A stretch of DNA of 64,000 bases, taken from the NCBI GenBank assembly GCA_030159075.1, contig BROG01000042.1, forward strand, positions 744,501 to 808,500. The letters run 5' to 3'. The position numbers and the translations under genes are program-made. The DNA comes from Atrina japonica. Its lineage: Eukaryota > Mollusca > Bivalvia > Pterioida > Pinnidae. The notes below the pieces were generated by a model. It had not been told where the DNA came from. It made no database searches and saw nothing but the letters and a program-made list of their open reading frames with translations. Positions 42,355 through 54,250 of the stretch are shown in pieces (position 1 is the stretch's first letter; each line of letters starts with the position of its first letter).

Positions 42355-43030
42355 TTTTATCTCAGATGGTCTAGTCTCTGATGGACTAGTCTCTGGTGGT
42401 CTACTCTCTGGTGGACTAATCTGGTGGTCTAGTCTCGGATGGTCTAGTCTCTATTGGACTAGTCTGGTGGTCTACTCTCTGGTGGACTATCTCTGATGGT
42501 CTAGTCTCTGATGGTCTAGTCTCTATTGGACTAGTCTGGTGGTCTACTCTCTGGTGGTCTAGTCTCTGTTGGACTAGTCTCTAGTGGACTAGTCTCTGGT
42601 TGTCTGGTCTCTGATGGTATAGTCTCTGGTGACTAGTCTCTAGTGGTCTAGTCTCTGGTGGTCTAGTCTCAGGTGGACTAGTCTCTAGTTGTCTGGTCTC
42701 TGATGGTATAGTCTCTGGTGACTAGTCTCTGGTGACTAGTCTCTAGTTGTCTGGTCTCTGATGGTATAGTCTCTGGTGACTAGTCTCTGGTGACTAGTCT
42801 CTAGTGGTCTAGTCTCTGGTGGACTAGTCTCTGGTGACTAGTTTCTGATGTTATAGTCTGGTGGACTAGTTTCTGATGTTATAGTCTCTGGTAGTGTACT
42901 CTCTGGTGGACTAGTCTCTAGTGGTCTAGTCTCTGGTGGACTAGTCTCTGGTGGTCTTCTATCTGGTGGACTAGTCTCTGATGGTATAGTCTCTGGTGAC
43001 TAGTCTCTGGTGGTCTACTCTCTGGTTGTG
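42355..43030. repeat. CTAGTCTCTGGTGG minisatellite
   Basis: About 45 short units (13-15 bp) in alternating forms GGTCTAGTCTCTGGT and GGACTAGTCTCTGAT. ACTAGT recurs throughout. Purine/pyrimidine composition differs between strands along the array. Confidence 0.92.
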
Positions 43031-44640
43031 CAGTTTGTGGAAATGAATCATTGTTACTTTGTGGGGAAAGTAATTAAAATGAAAGAAAGGTTATTTTTGT
43101 ATATCACACAAATATTCTCGATAACTAAATAGTAGTTAGAATTGATCAGTTGCCTCAGAATAATGTTGAAATGACAGTCCACATATCATACTGTCAATTT
43201 TATTAACCTTGGAAGAAGTTGTACAAAGTATGAAATCTTCAAAACTTCTATTTTCAAACCTACTCCCCTTTAGTTTAGTATTTTTCATTTTTCAAATAAA
43301 TAAATAAATAAATAAATAAAATAATGATAATAATAATTGAAAATGGGTTAGCATGATTATTTATCCTAAAAAAGAAAGTTATTACTATTTCAGTATTGTG
43401 TTTTAGAATCATTTGCATAAAAGAAATAGTGAGTATAATTTTGAATAAGCATTAGACAGAAGATGATTTTATCTGTGTCTTCATTTGTTTTGTCTTGTTG
43501 TCCATTTTCCCGCATGTTTTTTGTTTTTCCAATTTTACTGTCTTTTCATCATAAAAAAGCTATTTAGGATAGAATTACTTTGAGTTAATATCTTACCTGG
43601 ATATTCTTTGCTGCTGCCTGGACACATTTTATACTTGTGGTGATGTATGTCTTATCAGATGTAAGCTATATTACATAGAAAAAATTCATGTTATATTTTG
43701 AGTTTTCAAAACATAGAAATTTCTTGCAAATTGTAATGAATAAGAATTAAACATTTCTGTACTGTACTCCTAAAACAGTCAAAGTCTAAGGTAATGTTAT
43801 CTAAAATATTTTATCTCTTTATGTGAAATAACCTGCATCAATTATTTATATTTTTTTGTTTTATTATAAAATGATATATTCTGTGTATACCTACACTACA
43901 TCAGTTTGTTCACTTTTCATCATTTTCAGGATTTCTGTATTTTGGTGGTTTTTTTGTAACCTTTCATTTTGTGAGAGTATATAAATGATACATATGAGAT
44001 TATTATTATTTGTCTTGTGTGTTTTTGAGTGAAAGGTCAGAACAGTGGATCTGTCTTGAGAGGGCAGTCCGTCTGCCATGCTCACTGAAATACAGATGGT
44101 CTCTCAAAAGAGGTTTTATTCACAGGTTTATTTAACCAATTGTTTTTCAGAATGTGGTCTTAAAAGACAGGTAGTTTTTTATGGGTTCCACTATATATAG
44201 AGAAACAGTGAGAGATAAAAGTTACTTCCCTTACTTTTCTGTCAACGATACTCCAGCAATGTTAAACGTTGTACTGATTTGTCAGAAAAGATGATTTTGT
44301 TCTTTTGAAAATACAAACAAATGTTTTTGTTGGTTGAAAGATGAAGTAAACAATAATTGTATTTAAATGATTTTTTTTGACTTGATTTACCACTGACTTT
44401 ATCCCATGTATTTGAAATTTGTTTTTATTTTGATATTTAATTATATTTAATGATTTACATTTATACAGTTCTTAGTGACAGTTATGTATGTAAAAATGCT
44501 GTTTATAAGTGTCTTCAATTTTAAATCAAAGTCAAATTTTAAAAATCTGGTTAAGAACACAATCTGAATTAGCACCAAACTCTAGATTTTTTTTCTGTTG
44601 GGAGTCTTCATTTTATGAACAAATAATTATAAATAGAAAA
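43031..44640. other. No gene seen; MITE-like fragment near 44030-44205
   Basis: AT-rich, with an (AAAT)n run at 43296-43320. GAGAGGGCAGTCCGTCTGCC ... ATGGTCTCTCAAAAGAGG ... GTGGTCTTAAAAGACAGGTA ... GGGTTCCACTATATA looks like part of a MITE related in style to the one at 40388. Confidence 0.4.
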
Positions 44641-45240
44641 TAAAAACAAGCATTGTAAGAGTATCGATGAATCAGTACATGTCACCTACCTGTGAAAACA
44701 TTATAGACAAGCATTGTAAGAGTAGACAAGCATTGTATAGATGAATCAGTACTGTCATGACCTGTCATTACATGTCACTGATGAATCAGTACCTGTGAAA
44801 ACATTGTATAGATGATGATCAGTACATGTCACCTACCTGTGAAAACACATTGTACTGATGAATCAGTACATGCACCTTGTTAGACAAGCATTGTAAGAGT
44901 ACTGATGAATCAGTACATGTCACCTACCTGTGAAAACATTATAGATGAATCAGTACATGTCACCTACCTGTGAAAACATTATAGATGAATCAGTACATGT
45001 CACCTACCTGTGAAAACATTATAGATGAATCAGTACATGTCACCTACCTGTGAAAACATTATAGATGAATCAGTACATGTCACCTACCTGTGAAAACATT
45101 ATAGACAAGCATTGTAAGAGTACTGATGAATCAGTACATGTCACCTACCTGTGAAAACATTATAGACAAGCATTGTAAGAGTACTGATGAATCAGTACAT
45201 GTCACCTACCTGTGAAAAAGTACATTCAATACATTATAGA
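44640..45240. repeat. 40/61-bp minisatellite
   Basis: About 12 copies of GATGAATCAGTACATGTCAC CTACCTGTGAAAACATTATA. Some have a 21-bp insert GACAAGCATTGTAAGAGTAC T, giving a 61-bp form. The edges are decayed. Confidence 0.9.
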
Positions 45241-45394
45241 TGAATTGTCTACCTGTGGATGATCAATTACTAATTATAGACAAGCATTGTAAGAGTGAAA
45301 TCAATTACAAAAACCCTTAACTGTGAAAACCTTAAACAAAAAGAGTACTGATAAATACATGCTAGGGGAATGGTGAGCAATTACAAAACAAAAA

Positions 45395-45650
45395 CCTTGA
45401 GGGCTAGGTGGATAGACAAATTGAGGGCTAGATGATGATAGGTGGATAGATGAAATGACAGATGAATAGATGACAGATTGATAGATGGATAGATATGAAC
45501 TGATGGATAGGTGGATAGATGACAGATAGATTGATAGATGGATATATATGGATAGACAAACTGATGGATAGGTGGATAGATTAACTGATGGATAGGTGGA
45601 TAGACAAACTAATGGATAGATGGATAGACAAACTGATGGCTGGAAGCAGA
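45395..45650. repeat. GATA/GGATAGAT-rich tandem repeat
   Basis: Repeats of GATAGGTGGATAGACAAACT GATG and shorter GATAGATG units. Confidence 0.85.
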
Positions 45651-45797
45651 CAAAATCTATAGTTTCACATTAAAATTGTCTCCAGGAATTGTTTGAAAAA
45701 TGTATCTTAAAAGAGCTAAGAAGCAATAAATGGGGTATATACCGTCGTCATGTCCAGTCGCAGGCAATGAGTATCTCATATTATAGCAGGAGTACAG

Positions 45798-45799
<2 letters not shown>

Positions 45800-45832
<33 letters not shown>
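45800..45832. repeat. (TA)n(TG)n microsatellite
   Basis: A TA run followed by TGTGTG. It abuts the left end of the inverted-repeat element. Confidence 0.9.
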
Positions 45833-45833
<1 letters not shown>

Positions 45834-46397
45834 TAAGAAAATTGTAGAACATCACAATTATCTATTGATATTTGCTTTATTCCATTAGCACTTTCACTAT
45901 CGTGGGTCTTCAGACTGAAACTGTCGTTACTAACGGTTACAATAGGGAACTTTCGGGTTAGCCCGGTTTACCGTTATAATCCTGCTTTTATTATCACCAG
46001 TTGCATCATTGTAGAAAAATGTTTCTCGATAATATATAGATAGCACAATGGATAAAAGTGCCCTGCAAGTGTTCGGAAGGTCCTGGCTTCAATTCCTGGT
46101 CTGTGCACACATTTTCTCTCCTGCTATATTTCTTTAATGTTGTGGTCAACTAAATAACCCACTGTGGAATGTTTAAAGTGTCTCTTGGGTTTCTTTATAC
46201 AAAATAAATTTAAAGTGCGAAAAAGTAAAAATATATCCATTTACTTTACATGTGTTGTGAAGGTAAATATGAAAACTAGAAGAACATATGAGGAACAAAA
46301 TAGAGAAGGAACGAATAAATGCAGGATCATACCGGTAACCCGGGCTAACTTGAAAGTTCCCTATTGTTCATTGTTTGATGTTCTACACTTTTCTTGA
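45832..46397. mobile_element. Inverted-repeat element around a tRNA-like sequence
   Basis: Outer arms GTTAAGAAAATTGTAGAACA (45832) and GATGTTCTACACTTTTCTTG (46376) pair. Inner arms 45945-45989 and 46322-46366 pair over 45 nt with about six mismatches (AATAGGGAACTTTC, GTTAGCCCGG). The middle holds the tRNA-like sequence at 46042. Confidence 0.65.
46042..46112 (+). other. tRNA-like sequence
   Basis: ATAGCACAATGGATAAAAGT G ... GGTCCTGGCTTCAATTCCTG G has A-box-like and B-box-like segments and a T-arm of CTGG/CCTGG with a mismatch. The acceptor stem is poor. Likely a tRNA-derived piece of the surrounding element. Confidence 0.4.
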
Positions 46398-46449
46398 CAT
46401 ATTTATAGCTGTACCAAGAAAACCAACATAATATATATATATATATGGG

Positions 46450-46839
46450 GGTGTAATTAAATGCAAAAATAAAAAATATAAAGTATGTGACATCATTATT
46501 GAAGGTCAAACATTCAAATTTAAAAATTCCTGTTCATTATTTTATATCAAACGAATATTAAATTGCAATTCTAAAAACGTAATATATGTAATTTTATGTG
46601 AAAATTGCAAGGAAGAATATATTGGATGTACTCAGTCACTAAACCAAAGAGTAGCTCTACACAAATGCAATATAAAGTTATCACATAATCGTAATTTATT
46701 CGTTTCTAAACATATATTTCAGTGTAGTAAAGGGAATTTCAAAATCATGCCAATATATCAAACAGATGACTATTCGAATATTACACTCAAAGAGCAATAT
46801 TTTATTGATAAATTCAAACCATTACTTAACAGAACCTAA
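46450..46839 (+). pseudogene. Penelope-like retroelement, C-terminal GIY-YIG fragment (5' truncated)
   Basis: A single open stretch of 129 codons without ATG, ending TAA at 46837. It has paired cysteines (GVIKCKNKKYKVCD, ILNCNSKN) and then NVIYVILCENCKEEYIGCTQ SLNQRVALHK, the GIY-YIG endonuclease pattern (VIYVI plus EYIG) with the Cys-x-x-Cys typical of Penelope-like elements, and closes with EQYFIDKFKPLLNRT. In these elements GIY-YIG follows the reverse transcriptase and nicks the target. The reverse transcriptase is absent: the fragment starts directly after a (TA)n run, so the copy is 5' truncated. Confidence 0.8.
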
Positions 46840-47026
46840 CCCACACATTTCATATAATCTTATGCAAAGGAGTGGCCTTCTTATCAGATTAACTAATTTG
46901 TTTATTCTTTGTATTAAGCTTCCTACATTAGTGTTATCTTATATACTTCATCAACTTCTTATATATGTATTTACTTTACCACTATGAGATTCATGTTATA
47001 TATTCAATACATTTTTTGTTGATGAC

Positions 47027-47070
47027 CATTGCCTGATGAGCGTTTGTAATGCAAAACACGTGTCGCAATG
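47027..47070 (+). ncRNA. Hammerhead ribozyme-like motif, position 12 changed (G to A)
   Basis: Stem I CATTGC (47027-47032) pairs fully with GCAATG (47065-47070). Core CTGATGA is at 47033-47039. Stem II GCGTT/AATGC (five pairs, one G-U) has loop TGT. AAA stands at 47053-47055 where the core has GAA. Stem III ACAC/GTGT is followed by C at 47064, the expected cleavage nucleotide. Everything fits a type I hammerhead except A at G12, the general base, so cleavage should be lost or very weak. It lies about 190 bp after the Penelope-like stop codon, where such elements carry hammerheads. Confidence 0.75.
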
Positions 47071-47111
47071 TAAGTTAATAAAACTTAACTGTTTTGTGGT
47101 GTGGCATTCTG

Positions 47112-47685
<574 letters not shown>

Positions 47686-47930
47686 TGGTGAGAATTGGAC
47701 CTCATTCATGACTCAGGCAAGAGTTGGACCGTCATAACTCTGGCAAGAATTGGACCCCAGTCATAACTCAGGCAAGAGTTGGACCCCAGTCATAGGTCTG
47801 GCAAGAATTGGAACCCAGTCAGAACTCTGGCAAGAATTGGACCCCAGTCATAGCTATGGCGAGACTTGACCCAGTCATAGCTCTGGTGAGATTTGGACGC
47901 CAGTCATAGCCCTGTTGAGACGTGTACCCT
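47686..47930. repeat. ~31-bp minisatellite
   Basis: About eight copies of CTCTGGCAAGAATTGGACCC CAGTCATAA, diverging toward the right. Confidence 0.85.
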
Positions 47931-49490
47931 AGCTTATAGTTTTCCATTTGTCTGCATTGTAGTTGATATTAAGGAACTGAATTCTAAGAGCACCTTTAAA
48001 CCTTTATCTGCATCATAACCTAATGGAGCACTCTCACAAATTATCATGTTAGAGTCCAATTTTATATTTGCTTGCTTAAACTTAGATTCTTGGTTATTAC
48101 TTATTGAGTTGAACATAATGACATTGACTTAAAACAATGTAAATAAAAAGTCCATAATTGGACATTTCCAGTATGGTTTTATATATTTTAGGTATACCAG
48201 TTTCATTTGCGAGAATTTTATGCGTAATTTCGTGAGAGCTCTCGCTTGCAAAAATAAAACTATCGCATAATGAAGTATGATAATTGTAGTATGAAATGGA
48301 CATGAAATATGAAAATATCGTCTCGCGAATAAACTTAGAACTTGTGTATTGCGAAAATAAAGTCCTGCAAAAATTTCTGGATTTACAATATAAGGAACTC
48401 TGTGGTGACAAAGCGTCTTAAACAATATACAGCTCCTCACCTGTATATCTGGATTATTGATACTAATGCATAAAGATTTACTAAATTTGGTGAAAGTACA
48501 CTTTTATGTTTTGTATAGATGATGAGAAACTTAAGTTATATACTTCAATTGAGCTTTATTTTGTTTTTTTTGCCCATGACTGCCAGGCTTCAGATTGACA
48601 GATTTTGAGGCATAACTAACACAACTTTCTTCTTGAAAAACTTATTATTTTTGTTTAAATTCATGCCAGTCTTTGATTAACTTTGTAGCTACATTCTCAG
48701 TCTTCTTTCAACACTATATCTTTTTTTTTTTTTTGGTGTATCACTTTTGGGGTACAATCATTTTTACAGGATATTATTTTTATTATTATCATATTTTAAC
48801 AAACTCTCCAGATACTGAAAATTGATGCTCTTGAATTATATAGCTAATCTTACAGACAGTGATACCTATCAAAATGCTCATTATTTGAAATGTAAGTCAA
48901 GGAAAGAATTGTGATCATTTTCATGTGAAGATATTAAATCATCAGAAAAAGAGTAATATTTATAATATCAAACTACTATATATAGTATATCTTATGTTTT
49001 GTGTCTAGATTTGTTCAAAAATTATAAACATAAGTAAGGATGGTTTTATGTTGTTTTTTATTTCGCTTCTGTTAAGGTACATGTGTTACTTTCATTTTTA
49101 TCAGCAACCTGTCTGGGGTGCATATTTTATGAGCTGTATGAGATGAACACAAGGCTTACTCTTTCCTCTTATCAGATTTGTTAGTCATATGATAAACACA
49201 TTTTTTGTAATACAGTTATTTATTTTGTGACAGGAAATAAGTAATGTACATTGAAAGTACAAAATGAACTGCCAGTACAGTCTATATTATTGTCCTCTTG
49301 GTAAATCCATGTAATTTATTAAAAATGACATGATAATATTTGTAATAAATTGACAATGCTTCATGAATTTTATTTCATTTATTTATCTCTCGGTTGCTAA
49401 GCCAAAGACTACGCGAGGAGGAAACTTATTTCATTTTACATTTTTGTATTTATGATGATTCTATGTCACATTTTTAGTGTTAATTGGTTT
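47931..49490. other. No gene seen; possible interspersed repeat at 48150-48410
   Basis: 48150-48410 has repeated TTCGCGAGA-type motifs in both orientations (TTTGCGAGAATTTTATGCG; CGTCTCGCGAATAAACTTAG; TTGCGAAAATAAAGTC), suggesting a decayed element with internal inverted motifs. The rest is AT-rich with nothing recognisable. Confidence 0.35.
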
Positions 49491-49494
49491 GGTA

Positions 49495-50062
49495 AAATAT
49501 ACCAGCAGTAATGACGATCAGATCAAATAATGTACATGTACCAGCAGTAATGGAGATCAGATCAATTAATGTTCCAGCAGTAATGGAGATTAGACCTACT
49601 AAGTAAACCTACTTGGTTAACTTACAGGCACTCTGTGGTTTGGTAAAATGTACCAGCAGTAATGACAATCAGATCAAATAATGTACCAGCAGAAATGGAG
49701 ATCAGACCTGCAAAGTAAACCTACTTGGTTAACTTATATGCACTTTGTGGTTTAGCGAAATGTACCAGCAGTAATGGTGATCAGATCAATTAACGTACCA
49801 GCAGTAATGGAGATCAGACCTACTATATAAACCTACTTGGTGAACTTTTATGCACTTTGTGGTTTGGTAAAATATACCAGCAGTAATGGAGATCAGATCA
49901 ATTAACATACCAGCAGTAATGGAGATCAGATCAGTTAACGTACCAGCAGTAATCTCAGATGTTCTAAGTAGACCTACTCAGTTAACTTATATGTACTATG
50001 TGGTTTGGTACAGAAATGTACCAACAGCAATGAAGATCAGATCAGGATCAGTTAAGGTGGCA
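49495..50062. repeat. Diverged minisatellite, older relative of the 50765 array
   Basis: Units built on TACCAGCAGTAATGGAGATC AGATCAATTAA and AAGTAAACCTACTTGGTTAA CTTATATGCACT. They share the CAGTAATGGAGATCAG core with the array at 50765, but copies differ widely. Confidence 0.8.
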
Positions 50063-50370
50063 TTAACAGTGTTTTAAAAACTGTATATTTCGTTTTTTAC
50101 TACTTGTTTATAATTTATATACACAGGCATAACAATTCTTGTATTCCTAAATATTTTGTGAAAATAAGGTCAGGTATAGGTCTACAAGGTAAAGTGGCAC
50201 ATCCAGGTTGAATCAAAATCCAAGACAATACGGCCTACTTTCCAGAAATAGGTTGTACAGGTAAAATATATTGCCTTGCATGGACTCCATGCATTACTGA
50301 ATCTCTAATACTTTTGTGACAACAAGTAGCTTGTCACCCCTGTTTAATGATTTGATTTATACTCATTGTT

Positions 50371-50643
50371 TGTTTATTGTTGTTTAACGTCACACTCGTT
50401 ATTTTTCATTCATATGGAGATGTCATCAAATGCCGGTGAAGGTTTCAAATTTTGGCCTATGCTCGGCACTTTTGGCCATTGAGCAGTGAAGGTTCTTTAA
50501 CGTGCTGACACCTACTGTGACACGGGACCTCTGGTTTTAGTCTCCTCTAAAAGACAGGATACCAACCTACCACAGGCTGGATTTGAGTTCACAACCTCAC
50601 GGTCTAGAGTCAAGCATGCTACCGACTGAGCCAAGCTGGCTCC
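50371..50643 (-). mobile_element. tRNA-headed SINE, reverse orientation
   Basis: The reverse complement begins GGAGCCAGCTTGGCTCAGTC GGTAGCATGC and ends GACGTTAAACAACAATAAAC A, the same family as 29608. It lies between the old and young halves of the CAGTAATGGAGATCAG arrays. Flanking TTGTGTTTG and CATTGTTTG are a possible imperfect target duplication. Confidence 0.85.
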
Positions 50644-50764
50644 GTTGTGTTTGTAAACATGTGCCAATTTACTTTGGTAGACCTATACAGTGCTTTATGC
50701 ATATACAAAAAAGCAAGGTCAAATTAATCATTTGCAAACAAATAATTGTCAAACTGATCAGATA

Positions 50765-51432
50765 AGTTACAGTGTACCCGCAGTAGTGGAGATCAGCTCT
50801 GTTAAGTAGGCCTTCACAGATAACTAACATTGTACAGGCAGTAGTGGAGATCAGCTCTGTTAAGTAGGCCTTCACAGATAACTAACATTGTACAGGCAGT
50901 AGTGGAGATCAGCTCTGTTAAGTAGGCCTTCACAGATAACTAACATTGTACAGGCAGTAGTGGAGATCAGCTCTGTTAAGTAGGCCTTCACAGATAACTA
51001 ACATTGTACAGGCAGTAGTGGAGATCAGCTCTGTTAAGTAGGCCTTCACAGATAACCAACATTGTACAGGCAGTAGTGGAGATCAGCTCTGTTAAGTAGG
51101 CCTTCACAGATAACTAACATTGTACAGGCAGTAATGGAGATCAGCTCTGTTAAGTAGGCCTTCACAGATAACTAACATTGTACAGGCAGTAGTGGAGATC
51201 AGCTCTGTTAAGTAGGCCTTCACAGATAACTAACATTGTACAGGCAGTAGTGGAGATCAGCTCTGTTAAGTAGGCCTTCACAGATAACTAACATTGTACA
51301 GGCAGTAATGGAGATCAGCTCTGTTAAGTAGGCCTTCACAGATAACTAACATTGTACAGGCAGTAGTGGAGATCAGCTCTGTTAAGTAGGCCTTCACAGA
51401 TAACTAACATTGTACAGGCAGTAGTGGAGATC
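50765..51432. repeat. 58-bp minisatellite, nearly identical copies
   Basis: About 11.5 copies of TAACATTGTACAGGCAGTAG TGGAGATCAGCTCTGTTAAG TAGGCCTTCACAGATAAC. Only a few scattered substitutions (GTAATGG, ACCAAC). The most homogeneous array in the window. Confidence 0.95.
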
Positions 51433-52016
51433 AGAACCATTTATCTGTCATATAACTGGGAAGTTTAACTTTTTAATATTATTGCTTTAAACCAGCCTTT
51501 CATTTTTTAACTTGGATTTATAGCATGCCAAACCTTAATTTTCTTAGTTAATCTTAGTTTTTGTCCTGTAAATCAATTTTTTCATAAGTTATTAAAGGAA
51601 TTTCCAATTATCTGTTATTTAACTCTGGATTTTAACTTCTAATATTGTTGATTAAAACCTTTTTTTTTTGAAAGGAACAAAGACAAAATTGTTCAAACTC
51701 ATTAATGTGATTAAGTCACTTATTCCAAGGGTTTATGTATTGACCATATAAGGGTCTCAACCTTGATCGTATTCAAAGAAAGCGATATGACAAATGAAAA
51801 TGCCTGTATCATAATTTTCAGTAAAAACAATTAATTTACCAGTACTTATGGCACCCCAAAATTGCAATAATGTTACACCCAGTTTTTTCAATTTTGTTAA
51901 TCTAGTTTTCTGATATAGTTAAATTATACCCAAAATAAAACAGGTTTGACTGATATGTTTCATTTAATCATCATTTAAAGGCTTTTGGGCTGTCATTTTG
52001 AAAATATATATACATG
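51433..52016. other. No gene seen
   Basis: AT-rich unique sequence. TTTAACTTTTTAATATTATTG near 51467 and TTTTAACTTCTAATATTGTTG near 51631 look like two copies of a diverged segment of about 160 bp. Confidence 0.4.
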
Positions 52017-52130
<114 letters not shown>

Positions 52131-52662
52131 ACACAATGTATATTTCATACAATACAATTAACATGGTTTTCAAAAAATATTGTGAAGCCATTTCTTATCA
52201 TATTTCAATAGAATTTTCTCTGTTAAACAGAATGTTTCCAAGTTTTATTGGTTTTTGGATGTAATTTTCTAATTTATTATATCAAAGATTTGACAATTTA
52301 AACAGAATGTAAAAATCACCCAGCACAATTTTGCTTACTCATAAATGCCTAGGGAGTTTTCATCACAAAAATTAACTCTGTTTTAATAAATAAATCTTTT
52401 AATTTCTGATTCAGAAAATTAAATATCAAAACAATTAATGAAACTGTCTTTTTAAATTCTATTTTACTACTGGAAAATCTATTGAAATATGCGAGTATGC
52501 AATAAGAATTTTTTACAATATTGTTTGGAAAAAAGTATACAAATATATATAGGCTTAGTAAAAAATAATAGTGCCTGAATATTTTTTGTATGTCTCTGTA
52601 TATATCACACACTTAGACCTAAACTTGGATTAAAAAAAAATAATCAAAAGATGTATAGACCC
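52131..52662. other. No gene seen
   Basis: AT-rich unique sequence with no feature I can support. Confidence 0.5.
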
Positions 52663-52818
52663 TTTCACGATAACTGCGGTCCTGTAACTTTGAGTGGCAA
52701 AATGATACAGATTCCCAGAAAATGACGTCAAGAAACAATCAGTTACTATAACGACGTCTCTGATTTTGCAGGTATCTGTATCATTTTGCCACTCAAAATC
52801 ACAGGACCACGGTTAACG
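52663..52818. mobile_element. Hairpin MITE-like element
   Basis: Arms of about 60 nt pair with few mismatches: GGTCCTGTAACTTTGAGTGG CAAAATGATACAGAT on the left against ATCTGTATCATTTTGCCACT CAAAATCACAGGACC on the right, with GACGTC/GACGTC motifs nearer the loop. Non-coding. Confidence 0.75.
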
Positions 52819-53326
52819 TGCGGCTTGCCATTGAACTTTTTAACATATAGGGCTATTGGGCTTCATAAATATTTTGCCTAGAATGAATGAAATATTTCCA
52901 CCCATGAAACAATCCAAAGTTTACTTGACCATTATTCACATTCGATTTCTTTTCACTGATTACAACATTATATTTTTTTTTCAACCCAGAATTTTTTAAG
53001 AACATTTTTATACGTGGGCCTATAAAACAATGAATATTTAAAACTTTTAATACAAAAAAATCAATTTTCTCAGTTTTGTGCGATAAAAATACTAGATCTA
53101 CATTTTATTTTCAGACTGATGTAAATTTTTCTTTGGGCATCACAGAATTTTCTCAAGTTCTATTTTTAACTTTGTTTCTCATCACTGTTCATCAATTTCA
53201 TTTACAACTTGAGAACTGACAAAATTGTCAAAAATCTTCACATCTAGGTTTTTGAATTTTCTCACATTCTTTTGGTCTCATACGAAGACTAATGGTAGCC
53301 ATCCAATCTATATATGTTTTAATTTA

Positions 53327-53581
53327 TTAAACTGATTCAATGTTACCCATGCGTTCGAAATTGCTTGTAAGTCTAGAAACATTTGCTGACAAGGGGGCCC
53401 ATTCGGGTTTTACATCATCCCGAATTAGTTTTGGAACTCTTTGGCTTTTAAAGTTAGAAATCTTACCAAGGTTAAAGAGACAACTCAAGGCCAACAAGTC
53501 AGGGATTCGTCTCTCACCAGTAATAAAACATACTTCTTGAGGCAAACGGGACAATAACTTGTTGTCAGCATTTATCAACAT
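53327..53581 (-). CDS. Unassigned 84-codon ORF
   Basis: An open frame on the - strand in non-repetitive DNA, starting ATGTTGATAAATGCTGAC and ending IESV. Composition is protein-like (KLLSRLPQEVCFITGERRIP; DDVKPEWAPLSANVSRLTS) and base use is less AT-rich than its surroundings. I do not recognise it. It may be a fragment of a mobile-element gene or chance. No splice partners were found. Confidence 0.2.
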   Translation of the reverse strand: MLINADNKLLSRLPQEVCFITGERRIPDLLALSCLFNLGKISNFKSQRVPKLIRDDVKPEWAPLSANVSRLTSNFERMGNIESV

Positions 53582-54059
53582 GTCGACGGTAAGTTATTCT
53601 TCTGTAGAATCACGTAAAACACATTAACATATGTCTTTGTGGTTGCAACATCGCAATGCAGGTACGTTTACAATTTTTTCTGCCCATTTTGTTGCAGCAC
53701 TGCCAGTAAGCTACTGCTATCGCAGTATAGGTGTCACTGAGTATGACATGATGCATTGTCAGCACCGGTATTGCCATCCTGCCAGGATAAATCTTTAGTG
53801 ATATATCTATATAGGGAGAAGCTTTAAAGAGCACCCTGAGTGAAAAATGAAAATTTCTGTATTTATAGAACTCCTCAATCTAAAACCCGATCATAATTGG
53901 TAGACGCGTTTTGGAGATATGCACCACACTTAAGGTCGTTAGGGATCCTTCTTGGTAACTCTCAAACAAACTCTGCTTCCATACACTAAAGGCGATGCAG
54001 CTATGGTCATCCTGTCAGATGATGACCTGTTACTTCGGTATACAGGACGTGCATCATAT

Positions 54060-54250
54060 TTTGGTCATTTGCCAGGGTTATAGGCAACTCGTACACATTT
54101 TGGCTGACTCGTACCCAAATGAATTGGCTGACTCATACACATGTTTTGGCTCACTCGTACCCAAATAAATTGGCTGACTCATACCCATGTTTTGGCTAAC
54201 CTGTACCCATCATCTGGTTTACTCGTACCCATTGATTCGATGACTGTACT
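54060..54250. repeat. GGCTGACTCGTACCCA repeat, left copy of an inverted pair
   Basis: About six units of TTGGCTGACTCGTACCCA with variants. The same motif occurs in reverse orientation at 55235-55320 (GGGTACGAGTCAGCCAA), so the two form long inverted repeats inside the 53829-58155 element. Confidence 0.8.

Noticed and set aside
50765..51432. CRISPR-like array
   Set aside because: The whole 58-bp unit is repeated with no variable spacers, and the DNA is clearly eukaryotic.
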